Shown here: positions 1 through 10,332 of the stretch, piece by piece | How the letters are laid out: each line of letters begins with the position of its first letter | Position numbering within the stretch: the first letter of the stretch is position 1 | Origin: Agrobacterium tumefaciens | GTDB lineage: Bacteria; Pseudomonadota; Alphaproteobacteria; Rhizobiales; Rhizobiaceae | Assembly: GCA_025560025.1 (NCBI GenBank) | Contig: CP048485.1 | Coordinates: 2,572,501 to 2,636,500, forward strand | Direction of reading: 5' to 3' | Length of the DNA: 64,000 nucleotides | Program-made: the position numbers and the translations under genes | Notes under the pieces: model-generated | What the model saw: only the letters and a program-made list of their open reading frames with translations | What the model was told of the DNA's origin: nothing | Databases searched by the model: none

Positions 1-63
1 CCGCCGCGTTAACACAGCTTGCCGTATTAATAAACAGCGGTAACGAGGAACGGTGTAAACTAA

Positions 64-89
64 GGGCGGTTTTTGCCTGAAACCCGCCC
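64..89 (-). terminator. weak candidate terminator after the heparinase-like gene
   Basis: A 6-bp GC stem (64-69 with 84-89) with a 14-nt loop lies just past the stop of the leftward gene. On the minus strand it is followed only by a broken T run, so it is a weak candidate. Confidence 0.3.
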
Positions 90-97
90 GGAACCGT

Positions 98-1807
98 CTA
101 GGCCCTGCGTTCGATGAGCCAGCGGATTTCGCGCGTATTGGCGAGGTTAAAAGGCAGCTCGATCTGCTGCGAGGGCCTCATGCCGGACGCATCGGCCATA
201 AAGACATCCTCGGTGACGAAAAGCTCCAGTCCCGGCGCCGAAAACAGCCAGGTCGTTCCATCCGCCGCCTCCAGATAAACCGACTCCTCATCCCGCTGAT
301 GCAGCTGTATGTGGGGGTGGATATGGAAACGCGACACGGCCGAAACCGACTGCAATTGCGCTTTCACGGCATTGTCGTCGGCACGCAGCAGGTCGCGGCC
401 CTTTATCTTCGTTCCCGCTGCATTCAATTCAATTTCCCGCTCATGATAACAGCCGAAATTCTGCAGATATCCGTCATGTGACGCCCACAGGGCATCATTG
501 CCGCTTCCATCCGCTCCACGCCGGCTATCGACATGGCTGACTCCAGAAACCATGATGGGTCCAAGCAGCCTCGAACGCGACAGCCTGCAAGACGAGGTGT
601 CCGCCAATGTCACGGTGGAGTGGGCGGCCGTCGACCGGCTGGCCCGCTGATATTCCGGTGCTGCATTTTTGGGAAAGCCGGAATTGACGATGAACCTGTT
701 CTTGCCGCAGGACATCTCAAAAGACAGACACCCCGAATGGGCGTTGCGTGAAAGCTCTGCCGAACCGGGATAGCCCGTATCCACAATGATGACGGTATCA
801 TCGGTCGCAAGCCGATGATAATTCACATCGGGCAGGACTTTGGAGGGCCGGCCCGCCGTTTCATCATAACGGAGCACGGAGACAAGTTCATTTGCAAGCG
901 TGGCCGTCGCGCCGTTAAACAGCGCTAGATCCCCGCCCTGATGCCGGAAAAACCGGATTGCCGGAAACATGCGGTCTATCGCCGGCACAAGCCCGGACGG
1001 CAGGTCGTGGCCGAGATTGATATAGCTTTGCCGAAGCGGCAAAAGATCGAGCAGCAGATCCAGCATGACCCGCGGATTACGGGAAACATGACCGCCATCG
1101 GGAAGAATCTGGCGTTCCATTTCCTGAGCCAGCTTCATTCCATGCCGGGTAATGCGGGAAAGGCGGGTGGGCATGGCGATGGAGGCCATGGCAAGAGCAA
1201 TCCTGATCCGCAGCCTCGCTTCCCCATCGGGTGCGTGTTTCACGATCCTGTCGAGGTAACGGACATGAAAGGCAAGGCTTTTCAGAAAGCGGCGGTAAAA
1301 GCCCGCATCAGCCTCATATAGAACGACGGGGGAGTGGGACAGCCAGGCGATCAACCGCTGCGCCGCAATCTCCGGTGACCAGGCTGTGCCGGTGAGCCGC
1401 TTGCCATTGATGGCGATCCACTCGGCAACGATGCGGCGGGCGCGCTTACACGCCTCGCTCGATCTGTCGGAACGGATATGCCGCAACCAGCCGAAGGCAT
1501 GTAGCCGCTCTTCGAAAACCAGCGAAGGATAATCCACCTGAAATGGCGACAGGCCGCCAGTTTCAACCACGCGGCCAGCAAGCGCTATCCGGCCGTGCAG
1601 GAGCTCCTCGGCAAAATAGGGGTCGATGGCCCTGAGATCGGTCGGCGCTGCCACCAGCCCATCGGGAACACGATTGGCAAACCGCGATAGATGCAGGCGC
1701 AAAGGAGTGAGGCCGACACACAGATGCCGATACGCCATCCGTGAAAGAAGACCGGCCGCATTCATGCTGCCTGCGAAGGACCCTAACAAGCTGTGTTTCC
1801 CGTTCAC
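98..1807 (-). CDS. heparinase II/III family protein
   Basis: About 569 aa. The first half looks like the helical toroid of polysaccharide lyases. The second half, with a His-containing stretch (NAHSGCLSFEMS) followed by small-residue turns (RFIVNSG), matches the heparinase II/III C-terminal beta domain. The substrate cannot be told; in rhizobia such proteins are often annotated only by domain. The listed start is a GTG with no clear ribosome site; in-frame ATGs at 1765 and 1735 are equally possible, so the first 14-24 residues are doubtful. No convincing signal peptide is seen. It lies 82 bp downstream of rsmB on the same strand and may be co-transcribed with it. The family call is firm and the function is not. 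Confidence 0.8.
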   Translation of the reverse strand: MNGKHSLLGSFAGSMNAAGLLSRMAYRHLCVGLTPLRLHLSRFANRVPDGLVAAPTDLRAIDPYFAEELLHGRIALAGRVVETGGLSPFQVDYPSLVFEERLHAFGWLRHIRSDRSSEACKRARRIVAEWIAINGKRLTGTAWSPEIAAQRLIAWLSHSPVVLYEADAGFYRRFLKSLAFHVRYLDRIVKHAPDGEARLRIRIALAMASIAMPTRLSRITRHGMKLAQEMERQILPDGGHVSRNPRVMLDLLLDLLPLRQSYINLGHDLPSGLVPAIDRMFPAIRFFRHQGGDLALFNGATATLANELVSVLRYDETAGRPSKVLPDVNYHRLATDDTVIIVDTGYPGSAELSRNAHSGCLSFEMSCGKNRFIVNSGFPKNAAPEYQRASRSTAAHSTVTLADTSSCRLSRSRLLGPIMVSGVSHVDSRRGADGSGNDALWASHDGYLQNFGCYHEREIELNAAGTKIKGRDLLRADDNAVKAQLQSVSAVSRFHIHPHIQLHQRDEESVYLEAADGTTWLFSAPGLELFVTEDVFMADASGMRPSQQIELPFNLANTREIRWLIERRA

Positions 1808-1889
1808 ATGTTTTGTTTTTATCAGTGAACCGCGATGACCGGAACGTTATCGATAAATATCTAATGATTCGCGAAAGCTTCGCTTTTTT

Positions 1890-3281
1890 CTACTTCTTAC
1901 GCAAGACACTGCTAAAAAACCCATCAACTCCGCCGAACATATCCGGCGTCGTGCGAAGATCGCCCTCCGCAGTGATGGCGGTTTCCATTGCAGGCCAGTC
2001 CTCCTTGCGGACGGCAATACGCTCAATGCCGGAGTTTTCCGCCAGAACCTGCGCGATCATCATTTCCCCTTCCGAGGGATCGAGCGAGCAGTTGGAAAAG
2101 ACAACAATGCCGCCGGAATCGATCATGGTGAGTGCATGTCGCAGCATCTGGCCCTGAAGAGCTGCAAGTTTGGCAATATCATTTTCATCCTTGGTCCAGC
2201 AGACATCGGGATGTTTACGCAGCGTGCCGGTTGACGAGCAGGGCGCATCGAGAAGAACGGCGTCGAAAGGCTGTTCCGGCTGGTACTTCATCATATTGAT
2301 CTCCACCGTTTCGGCATGAAGGCCGAGCCGGTCGAGATTTTCCCTCAGGCGGCGAAGACGATTGCCGGACTGGTCAAGCGCGGTCACTTTCGCACCCGCA
2401 AGCGCAAGCTGGGCGGTCTTGCCGCCCGGAGCCGCACAGAGATCGGCAACACGCTTGCCGGAAATATCGCCCATCAGCCTCACCGGCATGCTGGCAGCGA
2501 GATCCTGCACCCACCACGCCCCCTCGGCAAAGCCCTGCAGCGAGGGAATTTGGCCATCGAATTCCCCAAGCCGCACACTGCCATTTGGCAGGAGCGTGCC
2601 GCCCAGCTTTTCCGCCCACAGAGCCGGATCGGCCTTGACCGTGAGATCGATGGAGGACGGCGTCAGCTGCGCCTCGGAAATCCGCTTTGCAGTCTCATCG
2701 CCATAGGCCGAAACCAGGCGCGCATAGAACCAGTCCGGCAGCACCGGAACCTGCGCAATGGCCTGTTCGATGTCCGTTTTTTCCCGACCCAGCCGCCGGA
2801 GAACGGCGTTCACAAGCTTGACGAAACGCCTGTTACGCGGATCGCGATGGGCCTGTTCCACGGCCAGATCCACCGCGGAATGATCCGGAACGTCCAGATA
2901 GAGCATCTGCGCCGCACCGACGACAAGGACGTGATGCAGCGAACGGGCGCCCTGCGGCAACGGCCCGTCAAGCAGCATCGATAGCGCCGTCTCGATACGC
3001 GGCAGGTGACGAAGCGCGCTGTTGACGATGGCTCTTACCAACGCCCGGTCTGCAAGGGAAAGCGCGCGATAAACGGGATTACCGTTTTCACTGTCCAACA
3101 TCCCGTCGAGCGAGGTCTTCTTTTCAAGAACGGCTGCGAGAATGCGCGTCGCGGCAATGCGTGCTGCAAGACCCGGCTTATCCTGGAAAGACGAAGGGCC
3201 GTCTTCACGGCCCTTGCCATTGGCCGACCTCGGCTTTTTGGACCGCGCCGGCTTATTCTGCATATCGGATGTCAAGACCAC
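1890..3281 (-). CDS. rsmB: RsmB/NOP-family 16S rRNA (cytosine) methyltransferase
   Basis: 463 aa from a GTG start. An N-terminal NusB-like helical domain (about 40-165) is followed by an RsmB-type SAM methyltransferase domain. Motif I is [11 protein letters not shown] (279-289). Motif IV is DAPCS (Cys348). The motif VI cysteine is in SNCS (Cys398). The two cysteines are the pair used by m5C RNA methyltransferases, one as nucleophile and one for product release. The basic, low-complexity N-terminus is typical of alphaproteobacterial members. An ATG at 3263 would start just past the htpX stop; neither start has a good Shine-Dalgarno, and the GTG would overlap htpX by 10 bp. The family is clear; the exact methylated cytosine is inferred from the name-giving enzyme. 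Confidence 0.9.
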   Translation of the reverse strand: MVLTSDMQNKPARSKKPRSANGKGREDGPSSFQDKPGLAARIAATRILAAVLEKKTSLDGMLDSENGNPVYRALSLADRALVRAIVNSALRHLPRIETALSMLLDGPLPQGARSLHHVLVVGAAQMLYLDVPDHSAVDLAVEQAHRDPRNRRFVKLVNAVLRRLGREKTDIEQAIAQVPVLPDWFYARLVSAYGDETAKRISEAQLTPSSIDLTVKADPALWAEKLGGTLLPNGSVRLGEFDGQIPSLQGFAEGAWWVQDLAASMPVRLMGDISGKRVADLCAAPGGKTAQLALAGAKVTALDQSGNRLRRLRENLDRLGLHAETVEINMMKYQPEQPFDAVLLDAPCSSTGTLRKHPDVCWTKDENDIAKLAALQGQMLRHALTMIDSGGIVVFSNCSLDPSEGEMMIAQVLAENSGIERIAVRKEDWPAMETAITAEGDLRTTPDMFGGVDGFFSSVLRKK

Positions 3282-4237
3282 GGCCCTTTACACTCGTTTT
3301 CATTGCCTCGGCCCCTGCCTGTTGTGGGAACCGAGCCTGATTTGCGCAGAGGCTTATCATTCGCTGGCGTCGGCGTCGATCCTCGCGGGTAAAACTCATG
3401 TGCCATTGCATGCAAGGCCGCCACCCGGTTTTCCGTATTTGGATGGGTGGAGAAAAGATTGTCCATGCGCTCGCCGGAGAGCGGGTTGATGATGAACATA
3501 TGCGCCGTTGCCGGGTTGCGCTCAGCATCGTCATTGTGAATCTGCTGCGCCATGCCGGAAATCTTCTGTAGCGCAGACGCCAGCCACAGCGGATTGCCAC
3601 ATATTTCCGCGCCGCGCCGATCGGCGGAATATTCCCGTGTGCGGCTGATGGCCATCTGCACCAGCATCGCAGCCAGCGGTGCCACGATCATCGCGACCAG
3701 AACGCCGATGAAGCCAAGCGGATTATTGTTGTTTTCGCGATTGCCGCCGAACAGGAAAGCGAAATTGCCCAGCATGGAGATGGCGCCCGCCAGCGTCGCG
3801 GTGATCGTCATGGTCAGCGTATCCCGGTTCTGCACATGTGCCAGCTCATGCGCCATGACACCGGCCACTTCTTCAGGCGTCAGACGCTCGAGCAGGCCCG
3901 TCGAGGCGGCGACAGCGGCATTTTGCGGGTTTCTTCCCGTCGCGAATGCATTGGGCTGCGGGCTATCGTAAATATAGACCTTTGGCATCGGCAGGCCGGC
4001 GTTATGCGAGAGATCGCGGATCATATGAAAGAACTCGGACGCATTGGCCTCATCGATCTCCTTCGCGCGATAGGCGGAAAGGACCATCCTGTCTGAGTTC
4101 CAGTAGGAGAACAGATTCATGCCGGCAGCGATGAGGAAGGCAATCATCATGCCGCCTTTGCCGCCGATAAGAAAACCGACACCCATGAACAATGCCGTCA
4201 TGAAGGCCAGAAGCATTGCCGTGCGCATCATGTTCAT
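3272..4237 (-). CDS. htpX: membrane zinc metalloprotease HtpX
   Basis: 321 aa M48-family inner-membrane protease that degrades damaged membrane proteins. Two N-terminal transmembrane segments precede the zinc site HELAH (130-134 from this start). Two more hydrophobic segments follow, then [10 protein letters not shown], which supplies the third zinc ligand. The start is the ATG at 4237, not the ATGs at 4255/4258, because GGAG sits 10 nt upstream of it and the resulting N-terminus (MNMMRTAML) is the usual one. The C-terminal 30 residues are polar and look disordered. The gene is followed directly by rsmB and diverges from the DUF1674 gene across about 120 bp. Confidence 0.93.
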   Translation of the reverse strand: MNMMRTAMLLAFMTALFMGVGFLIGGKGGMMIAFLIAAGMNLFSYWNSDRMVLSAYRAKEIDEANASEFFHMIRDLSHNAGLPMPKVYIYDSPQPNAFATGRNPQNAAVAASTGLLERLTPEEVAGVMAHELAHVQNRDTLTMTITATLAGAISMLGNFAFLFGGNRENNNNPLGFIGVLVAMIVAPLAAMLVQMAISRTREYSADRRGAEICGNPLWLASALQKISGMAQQIHNDDAERNPATAHMFIINPLSGERMDNLFSTHPNTENRVAALHAMAHEFYPRGSTPTPANDKPLRKSGSVPTTGRGRGNENECKGPWS

Positions 4238-4356
4238 CTGCCAAAATCTCCTCATCATCTATCAGGGAATATTCCGGGGGTTTATAAAGCCGGTTTGATT
4301 ATATAATCTGGTAAACAGCAAACATATTTCAATATCCCGTCATAGGGAGGATTCTC

Positions 4357-4557
4357 ATGCAGGATGCAGACAATGACAACGGCGCGGAAATGGCGAAACG
4401 GCTTTCGCCGGCGGCGGAACGCGCATTGAAGGAAGCGGAAGAGCGCCGCAAACAGCAGGCGGATCTTCAATTACCACCGGAAACCGGTGGCCGCGGCGGC
4501 GCAGAACCCGTTCGTTTCGGTGACTATGAAATAAAAGGTCGGGCGATCGATTTTTGA
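4357..4557 (+). CDS. DUF1674 small protein (SdhAF4-like)
   Basis: 66 aa. The charged N-terminal half ends in the family hallmark near the C-terminus: a Gly/Pro-rich stretch with EPVRFGDYEIKGRAIDF. The eukaryotic relatives (Sdh8/SDHAF4) chaperone the flavinated subunit of succinate dehydrogenase, so a similar role is plausible here but only inferred. GGGAGG at 4345-4350 is an excellent ribosome site 6 nt before the ATG. It is the only rightward gene left of the origin and ends at a strong bidirectional terminator. Confidence 0.85.
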   Translation: MQDADNDNGAEMAKRLSPAAERALKEAEERRKQQADLQLPPETGGRGGAEPVRFGDYEIKGRAIDF

Positions 4558-4570
4558 TCGGTAAAACAAA

Positions 4571-4598
4571 AAATACCCGCTAAAAGCGGGTATTTTTC
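4571..4598. terminator. bidirectional intrinsic terminator between DUF1674 and parB
   Basis: A perfect 10-bp stem (4571-4580 with 4586-4595) with a 5-nt loop, flanked by A-rich and T-rich tracts on both sides. It suits the convergent DUF1674 and parB transcripts. Confidence 0.9.
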
Positions 4599-4617
4599 AA
4601 TAAAAACAGATGCTTAC

Positions 4618-5499
4618 TTATTTCTGTTCCAAAAGTCGGCAGACCGCTTCCAGTTGCTCCAGTGTGCGGTAGCCAATACGGATTTGTCCGGAACCGCCTT
4701 TGTGGCTGATCTTCACATCAAGACCAAGGGCGTCGGATAGGCTGCGTTCCAGCGCAATGGTATCGGAGTCCTTCTCGGCAGCCGGACGCTTCTCGGTAAC
4801 ATCGCCCTGCGACTTGATATCATTTTGCGCCAGACGTTCGGCATCACGAACCGAGAGACCCTTGGAGACGATGGTCTTCGCCAAAGTCGCCGGATCGGAG
4901 GTTGACACCAGCGCTCGCGCATGACCGGCGGAAAGAGAACCGTCTGCCAGCATATCGCGCACCGGATCGGGCAGCTTCAGCAACCGCAAGCTATTTGCAA
5001 CGTGGCTTCGGCTTTTGCCAATGATTTCACCGAGATCGTTCTGGGTGTAACCATGCTCGGCAATCAGCTGTTCGTAACCCATCGCCTCTTCGAGCGGATT
5101 GAGGTCGGAACGCTGCACGTTTTCGACAATCGCCAGCTCCAGGGCCGTGCGATCGTCCACATCACGAACGATGACCGGCACATCGGTAAAACCAGCCAGC
5201 TGCGCCGCGCGCCAACGCCGTTCACCAGCGATAATCTCGTAACGGTTGACGCCAACCGTTCGCACCACCACAGGCTGAACAATTCCATGTTGACGAATGG
5301 ATGCGGCAAGATCCTGCAGCTCATTCTCATCAAAATGACGGCGTGGGTTTCTCTGGCTGCGGGCAATGAACTCAATCGGAATGGTGCGATCAGCGTTGAC
5401 GGCGCGCTGCGGCTCACCCACTGGCACCGGTTGATCCATTTCTCCGATCAGCGCCGCAAGACCACGCCCGAGCCGACGCTTGGAAAGATCATCACTCAT
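4618..5499 (-). CDS. parB: chromosome partitioning protein ParB
   Basis: 293 aa CTP-dependent DNA clamp that loads at parS and spreads to organise the origin region. The N-terminus (KRRLGRGLAALIGE) is the ParA-stimulating peptide typical of chromosomal ParB. The CTPase motif GERRWRAAQ is at 92-100, ENVQRSDLNPLEEA is near 126-139, and a helix-turn-helix lies at about 151-175. The C-terminal 45 residues form the dimerisation domain. A GGAG ribosome site sits 9 nt before the ATG. It follows parA by 30 bp. Several consensus-like parS sites are visible in this window. Confidence 0.96.
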   Translation of the reverse strand: MSDDLSKRRLGRGLAALIGEMDQPVPVGEPQRAVNADRTIPIEFIARSQRNPRRHFDENELQDLAASIRQHGIVQPVVVRTVGVNRYEIIAGERRWRAAQLAGFTDVPVIVRDVDDRTALELAIVENVQRSDLNPLEEAMGYEQLIAEHGYTQNDLGEIIGKSRSHVANSLRLLKLPDPVRDMLADGSLSAGHARALVSTSDPATLAKTIVSKGLSVRDAERLAQNDIKSQGDVTEKRPAAEKDSDTIALERSLSDALGLDVKISHKGGSGQIRIGYRTLEQLEAVCRLLEQK

Positions 5500-5529
5500 A
5501 AGATATTACTCCATACATTCCGGTGAACG

Positions 5530-6324
5530 TCACGCGGCCTTGCGCAGACGCTCTCTCTGGATCACTTCAGACGCCAGCTGCAAATAGGCTTGGCTACCGG
5601 CACATTTGAGGTCGTAAAGAATTGCTGGCTTACCATAAGACGGCGCTTCGGAAACACGAACATTACGCGGAATGAGCGTGTGGTAAACCTTCTCGCCCAG
5701 ATGCGTCCTCACATCGGTAACGACCTGTTGCGCCAGGTTGTTGCGCGCATCAAACATCGTCAGGACGATACCCTGAATATCCAGCTGCGGATTAACCGAG
5801 CCCCTTATCTGACTTACCGTATCCAGCAACTGGCTGAGACCTTCCAGTGCGAAGAACTCACACTGCAACGGCACCAGCACGGAATGGGCGGCTGTCATGG
5901 CATTCATGGTCAGGAGGTTAAAAGAGGGCGGGCAGTCAACGAGGATATAGGAGTAAGCTCTTGCCTCCGGCGTTTCCATGGCAGCGCGCAACAGAAACAC
6001 ACGATTACTGACATTCGCGACCTGCATTTCGAAGCCGAGCAAATCCATCGTCGAAGGAACAATGTCCAAATTCGGAACCGCTGTCGGAACCGCGACTTCG
6101 GAGATGCCATTATCGCCCACCAGGAGATCGTAGGACGACAATTTGCGCTCTTTACGATCGATACCGAGCCCGGTGCTGGCATTACCCTGCGGATCAAGAT
6201 CAATGATCAATACGCGCTCACCGATCGCCGCCAATGCGGTCGCCAGATTGATGGCCGTCGTTGTTTTGCCAACGCCGCCCTTCTGGTTTGCAACTGCGAT
6301 AATCCGATTTTTCTCAAAGCTCAT
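5530..6324 (-). CDS. parA: chromosome partitioning ATPase ParA
   Basis: 264 aa deviant-Walker ATPase that moves ParB-parS complexes. The Walker A is KGGVGKTT (15-22), with the signature first lysine, and DLDPQGN (42-48) is the A' motif. Length and the lack of an N-terminal HTH extension mark the chromosomal (Soj-like) type rather than the plasmid RepA type. It starts 19 bp after rsmG and precedes parB, so rsmG-parA-parB are probably one transcript, an arrangement conserved around alphaproteobacterial origins. Confidence 0.96.
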   Translation of the reverse strand: MSFEKNRIIAVANQKGGVGKTTTAINLATALAAIGERVLIIDLDPQGNASTGLGIDRKERKLSSYDLLVGDNGISEVAVPTAVPNLDIVPSTMDLLGFEMQVANVSNRVFLLRAAMETPEARAYSYILVDCPPSFNLLTMNAMTAAHSVLVPLQCEFFALEGLSQLLDTVSQIRGSVNPQLDIQGIVLTMFDARNNLAQQVVTDVRTHLGEKVYHTLIPRNVRVSEAPSYGKPAILYDLKCAGSQAYLQLASEVIQRERLRKAA

Positions 6325-6343
6325 GCCGCACCCGGTCAGTTCG

Positions 6344-6961
6344 TCAGTGCCTTAAAATGAGGTTTCTGATTTCAAGAACAACAGAATCTGCCTCAATGAC
6401 ACTCTGATGTTTTACCAGATCAAACTGCCAGCGGCCATGCGCTTTCTGCACTTCGGAATCATAATCCCGGCCTTTATTAAAATAGGCCTTGAGATGCGGA
6501 TTATTCTTCGCCCAGGGATGGATATAGTCGAACAGCAAATCCAGCTCCGCAAGTGCTCTTGCGGAAACAGCGTCGCAGTCTTTTACCGTTTGCGGCGCTT
6601 TTTCAATCCTGACTGGATGAACGGAGCCTCTTGCGCCGGTTTCCTTCAGCGCAATGCGCAGAAAGGCTGCTTTTTTATTGTTGCTTTCGACAAGATCGAC
6701 CCAGCCGTCGCCGAGCTCGGCCAGGAAAATCGCGGTGATAACGCCGGGAAATCCACCGCCGCTGCCGAGATCGATCCATTTTTTAGGCTCAGGGGAGAGC
6801 TGAAATATCTGCGCGCTATCGGCCACATGCCGGCTCCAAAGCTCAGTAAGAGTTGAAGGCGCCACCAGATTTGTGGTTTTATTCCACTTCTTGAAAAGCT
6901 CGACAAAGTGCTCGAGTCTTTCCTGTGTTTCACGTGAAACACTCTGGCCGTTTATCTTCAT
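6344..6961 (-). CDS. rsmG: 16S rRNA (guanine527-N7)-methyltransferase RsmG (GidB)
   Basis: 205 aa. It uses SAM to methylate G527 of 16S rRNA; loss in other bacteria gives low-level streptomycin resistance. The SAM motif [10 protein letters not shown] is at 64-73, preceded by the family pattern [10 protein letters not shown]. The start ATG at 6961 is 11 bp after mnmG. A perfect 16-bp parS palindrome lies inside codons 7-12, so the N-terminal SVSRET residues are dictated by the ParB site. Confidence 0.95.
   Translation of the reverse strand: MKINGQSVSRETQERLEHFVELFKKWNKTTNLVAPSTLTELWSRHVADSAQIFQLSPEPKKWIDLGSGGGFPGVITAIFLAELGDGWVDLVESNNKKAAFLRIALKETGARGSVHPVRIEKAPQTVKDCDAVSARALAELDLLFDYIHPWAKNNPHLKAYFNKGRDYDSEVQKAHGRWQFDLVKHQSVIEADSVVLEIRNLILRH
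6926..6941. promoter_or_regulatory. parS: parS site 1 (perfect)
   Basis: The sequence is TGTTTCACGTGAAACA, identical to the bacterial parS consensus, and the symmetry extends one base on each side. It lies within the 5' end of rsmG, about 1.4 kb from parB. Confidence 0.95.
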
Positions 6962-6972
6962 AGTCCGACTCG

Positions 6973-8856
6973 CTATTGGTGCATGCGCATTTTTTCATTT
7001 CGCGTTGCAGAGCTTTTCCGCAGCAGTGCGAGTAGCAGCGATATAGCAGCAGGCGTCATACCGTCAACACGGGCAGCCTGTGCAATGTTTTCAGGACGCG
7101 CCTTTTCCAACTTTTGTTTCAATTCGTTCGAAAGGCCGGACAAAGTCTGAAAATCGAAATCATCGGGGATTTTTCTATCCTCGTCTCGCTTGATATCGAC
7201 AATATCTGCACTCTGGCGCTGCATATAGACGGCATAGCTGGCCTCAATTTGCAAAACCTCAGAAACTTTGCTGTCAATCGATAGCAACTCAGGCCAATGC
7301 ACAGCAAGCGTCTCCAGGCTCATCTCGGGATAGGCGAGCAATTCATATACCGTGCGGCGCTGACCATCCTGATTTAGCTTCAATCCCTGTTTCGCTGCCT
7401 GAGACGGGCTGATGGACATGTTTCTCATCACCTCACGCCCCTTATCCAGATCCGAGAGGAAACCCGAGAAGCGCTCTTGCCTCTCACGACCAATGATGCC
7501 GGCAGCTTCACCAATAGGAGTTAGCCGCAGGTCGGCATTATCGACACGCAGTGAAAGTCGATATTCCGCTCTCGATGTGAACATACGATAGGGTTCGCTG
7601 ACACCTTTTGAGGTCAGATCATCGATCATCACGCCGATGTAGGATTCCGTGCGGCTGAAATAGATGACGTCAGCATCGCCAGCATAAAGCGAAGCGTTCA
7701 GCCCGGCCACAAGGCCCTGAGCGGCGGCTTCTTCATAACCCGTCGTTCCATTGATCTGACCAGCAAGAAATAACCCCGGAATTTTACGGCATTCCAGAGA
7801 GGGCTTAAGCTCCCGCGGATCGACATAGTCATATTCAATCGCGTAACCCGACTGAAGAATGGAAACTCTTTCGAGGCCCGGTATGGTGCGGATAAATTGT
7901 TCCTGAACGAATGCCGGAAGCGATGTCGAAATTCCATTTGGGTAGATGGTATGATCGTCCAGCCCTTCCGGTTCCAAAAATATCTGATGGCCATCGCGTT
8001 CGCCGAACCGGGTGATCTTGTCCTCTATCGACGGGCAATATCGCGGGCCTACCCCTTCGATCTGCCCTGAATACATCGCCGAGAGGTGAATATTGTCCTG
8101 AATGATCTTATGCCCGGCCGGCGTCGTCCGGGTCACACCACATTCGATCTGCGGATTGAGAATGTGATCCGTCATGAAGGAGAAAGGGATAGGATCCTCG
8201 TCAGCTGCCTGTCGATCCACCGCATTCCAGTCGATCGTACGGCCGTCGAGCCGGGCAGGGGTCCCCGTCTTCAACCGGCCCATGGCAAGACCCAGGCGCG
8301 AAAGCGTTTGCGAGAGGCCGAGGGATGGCTCCTCACCAACGCGACCGGCGGGAATCTTTTCGGAGCCGATATGAATGAGGCCACGCAAGAAGGTGCCACT
8401 GGTAAGCACAACAGCACCGCAATGAATCCGGCTACCATTTGCCATGATAACGGCAGAGACGCGATCACCAGCCATTTCGATATCGAAAGCATCACCCTCA
8501 ATAATCGTCAAATTCTCTATTGCGCTGATTTCGCACTGCATAGCCTCGCGATACAGACGTCGATCGGCTTGCGTGCGAGGACCACGAACGGCCGGACCTT
8601 TTTTGCGATTGAGCATACGGAACTGAATGCCTGCAGCATCCGCAACGCGGCCCATCAGCCCATCCAATGCGTCGATTTCTCGAACGAGATGTCCCTTACC
8701 AAGACCCCCGATCGCCGGGTTGCAGGACATGACGCCAATCGTTTCGCGCTTATGGGTAACGAGAGCGGTTTTAGCACCGTGTCGCGCAGCCGCAGCCGCG
8801 GCCTCGCTGCCGGCATGGCCGCCTCCGATAACAATGACATCGAATGACTGGTGCAT
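6973..8856 (-). CDS. mnmG: tRNA uridine-34 modification enzyme MnmG (GidA)
   Basis: 627 aa FAD protein that, with MnmE, installs the carboxymethylaminomethyl group on wobble uridine 34 of certain tRNAs. The dinucleotide-binding motif GGGHAG is at 11-16, the family signature [11 protein letters not shown] at 270-280 (Cys274), and [11 protein letters not shown] at 371-381. Length matches the family. It lies between mnmE (62 bp upstream, with a parS-like site in the gap) and rsmG (11 bp downstream), so both partners of the modification complex are made together. Confidence 0.96.
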   Translation of the reverse strand: MHQSFDVIVIGGGHAGSEAAAAAARHGAKTALVTHKRETIGVMSCNPAIGGLGKGHLVREIDALDGLMGRVADAAGIQFRMLNRKKGPAVRGPRTQADRRLYREAMQCEISAIENLTIIEGDAFDIEMAGDRVSAVIMANGSRIHCGAVVLTSGTFLRGLIHIGSEKIPAGRVGEEPSLGLSQTLSRLGLAMGRLKTGTPARLDGRTIDWNAVDRQAADEDPIPFSFMTDHILNPQIECGVTRTTPAGHKIIQDNIHLSAMYSGQIEGVGPRYCPSIEDKITRFGERDGHQIFLEPEGLDDHTIYPNGISTSLPAFVQEQFIRTIPGLERVSILQSGYAIEYDYVDPRELKPSLECRKIPGLFLAGQINGTTGYEEAAAQGLVAGLNASLYAGDADVIYFSRTESYIGVMIDDLTSKGVSEPYRMFTSRAEYRLSLRVDNADLRLTPIGEAAGIIGRERQERFSGFLSDLDKGREVMRNMSISPSQAAKQGLKLNQDGQRRTVYELLAYPEMSLETLAVHWPELLSIDSKVSEVLQIEASYAVYMQRQSADIVDIKRDEDRKIPDDFDFQTLSGLSNELKQKLEKARPENIAQAARVDGMTPAAISLLLALLRKSSATRNEKMRMHQ

Positions 8857-8905
8857 ATCCCTGCGCCCTATCTTAATTCATCAGCTTTGCCGCATCGGCA
8901 GCCAA

Positions 8906-8921
8906 TGTTTCACGTGAATCA
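8906..8921. promoter_or_regulatory. parS: parS site 2 (one mismatch)
   Basis: TGTTTCACGTGAATCA differs from the consensus at one base in the right arm. It lies in the mnmE-mnmG gap. Confidence 0.85.
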
Positions 8922-10244
8922 TTTTCCAATGCAGAATTCCGAGAAGATTACGCCGAGCAAATCTTCCACATCCACGCGGCCCGTAATACGCCCGAGTGAG
9001 GTCGCCGCGAGCCTCAAATATTCCGACCTTATCGCAAGGTCCATGGCTTCGGAATGGAGCGCATCACTAACATAATTCAGCGTCTCTTCAAGGCGTTTTT
9101 TATGACGCGCACGCGCGGGAACCAATGTCTGTCCAGCACCGACACGTTTCTCGATCTCACGCTTGATCGCTACACGCAGCTCATCCAGGCCGAGCCCTTC
9201 CCGCGCCGAAATAGACAGGTCAAAGCTCGCTTTAACAGCGGGAGAAAGTGCCGATTTGGTTCGCACCTGCAAAAGACGCTGGTTCGCAAGGGAGGTTAAG
9301 GATTGTTTCGGAATCGAATCATTGTCCCGCAACAACAAGATGAGATCAGCGGTTTCCGCCGTCATAACCGCGCGCCTTACGCCCTCCTGTTCGACCACAT
9401 CCTGCGTATCGCGGATTCCCGCTGTATCAAATATGCGAACCAGATAGCCATCAAGATTGAGATCGACACTTAAAACATCTCTGGTGGTACCAGCTATGTC
9501 GGTCACGATGGCCACGTCACGGCCGCTCAGGGCGTTCAGAAGAGTGGACTTGCCCGCATTGGGTTCCCCGACCAACGCCACCTTGAAGCCGTCACGGATG
9601 ATCTCACTATTCCCGCCGCTCCGCAGATGACCGGCAATTTCATCCCTAAGCTCAGATACCGAGTGCCAGACCTGGGACGCGACGGAATCCGGGATATCAT
9701 CTTCGTCGGCGAAATCGAGTTCCGCCTCGATCAACGCGCGCGCGCGAGTCAAACGGTTTGCCCAGCCATCATAAAGGGCCGACAATTTACCTGTACTCTG
9801 CTCCACGGCCAGGCGTCGCTGCATTTCCGTTTCCGCCTGCAACAGATCCGCAAGCCCCTCGATCTCGAGGAGGTCCATCTTGCCGTTCTCAAATGCGCGG
9901 CGGGAGAATTCACCCGCATCCGCAGGCCGGAGCCCCTGGAGATTTTCGAGTTCGGAAAAAATTGAAGCCATAACGGCGCGACTGCCGTGGCTGTGAATCT
10001 CGACGCAGTCCTCACCCGTAAAGGAATTTGGGGCAGGGAAAACAACCGTCAGCGCCTGATCGATTATATCTTCGTTTCGATCCCGAATCGAAGTCAGCGT
10101 GACCTGTCGGGGAGCAGGAGGCGCACGGCCGGTCAATATTTCCAGAGCCTCAAAGGCTTTTGGTCCGCTGATCCTGATGATGGCGACACCAGCCGGCAAA
10201 GCGCCGCTTGAAAGCGCGTAGATCGTATCGGCGGAAGCTGACAT
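8919..10244 (-). CDS. mnmE: tRNA modification GTPase MnmE (TrmE)
   Basis: 441 aa potassium-activated GTPase and partner of MnmG. The N-terminal domain binds formyl-tetrahydrofolate. A helical domain carries an inserted G domain with P-loop GEPNAGKS (226-233), DIAGTT (249-254) and DTAG (273-276). The C-terminal CIGK (438-441) carries the conserved cysteine. I prefer the ATG at 10244 over the adjacent GTG at 10247 because GAGG lies 6 nt before it. A parS-like site overlaps its last codons. Confidence 0.95.
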   Translation of the reverse strand: MSASADTIYALSSGALPAGVAIIRISGPKAFEALEILTGRAPPAPRQVTLTSIRDRNEDIIDQALTVVFPAPNSFTGEDCVEIHSHGSRAVMASIFSELENLQGLRPADAGEFSRRAFENGKMDLLEIEGLADLLQAETEMQRRLAVEQSTGKLSALYDGWANRLTRARALIEAELDFADEDDIPDSVASQVWHSVSELRDEIAGHLRSGGNSEIIRDGFKVALVGEPNAGKSTLLNALSGRDVAIVTDIAGTTRDVLSVDLNLDGYLVRIFDTAGIRDTQDVVEQEGVRRAVMTAETADLILLLRDNDSIPKQSLTSLANQRLLQVRTKSALSPAVKASFDLSISAREGLGLDELRVAIKREIEKRVGAGQTLVPARARHKKRLEETLNYVSDALHSEAMDLAIRSEYLRLAATSLGRITGRVDVEDLLGVIFSEFCIGK

Positions 10245-10268
10245 CACTCACCTCGTTTAAAACAGTCA

Positions 10269-10296
10269 AGCCGCATCCGAACAAACGGATGCGGCT
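10269..10296 (-). terminator. rho transcript terminator
   Basis: A perfect 11-bp GC-rich stem (10269-10279 with 10286-10296) with a 6-nt loop lies 37 bp past the rho stop. The T run on the minus strand is interrupted (TTGACTGTTTT). Confidence 0.7.
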
Positions 10297-10332
10297 TTAA
10301 AGCTTAGTCGATGAATCCGGCTAAACTCCGAA

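Noticed and set aside
1870..1890. short hairpin followed by T run on the plus strand
   Set aside because: Both neighbouring genes read leftward and the T run is on the wrong strand; the stem is only 5 bp.
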